Assembly: GCF_041261445.1 (NCBI RefSeq) | Contig: NZ_JBGCCU010000048.1 | Span: forward strand, 1-39,450 | DNA from: Catenulispora sp. EB89 | GTDB taxonomy: Bacteria > Actinomycetota > Actinomycetes > Streptomycetales > Catenulisporaceae | DNA: 39,450 bases | Direction: 5' to 3' | Shown: piece after piece, positions 39,368 to 39,450 of the stretch | Layout of the letters: each line of letters begins with the position of its first letter | Numbering within the stretch: position 1 is the first letter of the stretch | The notes under the pieces: generated by a model | What the model was told of the DNA's origin: nothing | The model's input: the letters and a program-made list of their open reading frames with translations, nothing else | Databases searched by the model: none | Translations under genes and position numbers: made by a program

Positions 39368-39450
39368 TTAACCTTTTCGGCGGGGTTTGGTGCCCTTCTT
39401 GTGGTGTTCGGGTCTGGCGTAGGCCTCGCCGGTCGCAAGGACCCGGCCGA
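39368..39450 (-). CDS. C-terminus of an unidentified minus-strand gene (partial)
   Basis: From the right edge the minus strand reads an open frame ending GRVLATGEAYARPEHHKKG then TKPRRKG and TAA at 39368-39370. Basic, lysine-rich C-termini of this kind occur on transposases and recombinases, among others, but 26 codons are too few to assign a family. It is convergent with the AlbA_2 gene, 30 bases away. Confidence 0.45.
   Translation of the reverse strand, partial: GRVLATGEAYARPEHHKKGTKPRRKG

Overview
High-GC DNA with dense, mostly minus-strand operons, GTG/TTG starts, short ATGA/GTGA overlaps and a gene order familiar from Streptomyces and relatives (infC-rpmI-rplT-trmH/spoU-sensor kinase-pheS-pheT, then argCJBDF-argR-argH, then a 3-methyladenine glycosylase and tyrS beside an rRNA operon). 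This points to a filamentous actinomycete (Actinomycetota, Streptomyces/Catenulispora-like). Genus or species cannot be fixed from the window.

Layout. 1-36 is the 5' end of a 16S rRNA gene leaving the window leftwards. 37-719 is its leader, with a boxA-like antitermination element and up to three sigma70-type promoters. 720-3262 (minus) holds tyrS, a DNA-3-methyladenine glycosylase and a dual-specificity-type phosphatase. 3355-10679 (minus) is a complete arginine operon, argC-J-B-D-F-R-H, probably from one leaderless, ArgR-controlled promoter. 10926-13904 (plus) is a large SARP/NB-ARC/TPR regulator divergent from argC. 14201-17959 carries small accessory genes (ABM-like protein, GNAT, P-loop kinase, glyoxalase-fold protein, DUF1579-like protein, methyltransferase). 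18064-25557 (minus) is the translation operon infC to pheT, with a long structured leader and an AUC-started infC.

25937-34661 contains a DUF1844 protein, a mycosin-like protease fused in frame to an SseB domain, a membrane-anchored partner, an alanine-racemase-fold deaminase/aldolase, a P-loop kinase interrupted by an 18-copy pentapeptide repeat, a secreted peptidoglycan-binding protein, a 38-unit hexanucleotide array, an HExxH DUF2268-like protein, a GNAT and a hypothetical protein. 34672-35352 is a SAM methyltransferase. 35375-37671 (minus) encodes a phage-T4-like RNA repair pair, Rnl1-type RNA ligase followed by PseT/Pnkp-type 5'-kinase/3'-phosphatase. Divergent from it is an AlbA_2 (Schlafen-fold) protein (38027-39337), and the last 83 bases hold the C-terminus of an unidentified minus-strand gene.

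Most notable: between the RNA ligase and polynucleotide kinase lies a 14-bp tandem repeat that on the coding strand forms a ladder of eight tiny ORFs. Five read MTEAQ-stop; each stop overlaps the next start (ATGA), and the last overlaps the kinase start (TGATG). This looks like a termination-reinitiation relay, or else a minisatellite that mimics one. With the neighbouring AlbA_2 gene, the region is the best candidate for an undescribed RNA cut-and-repair system. A second theme is in-frame tandem duplication (9-18 bp units) in at least seven separate genes.
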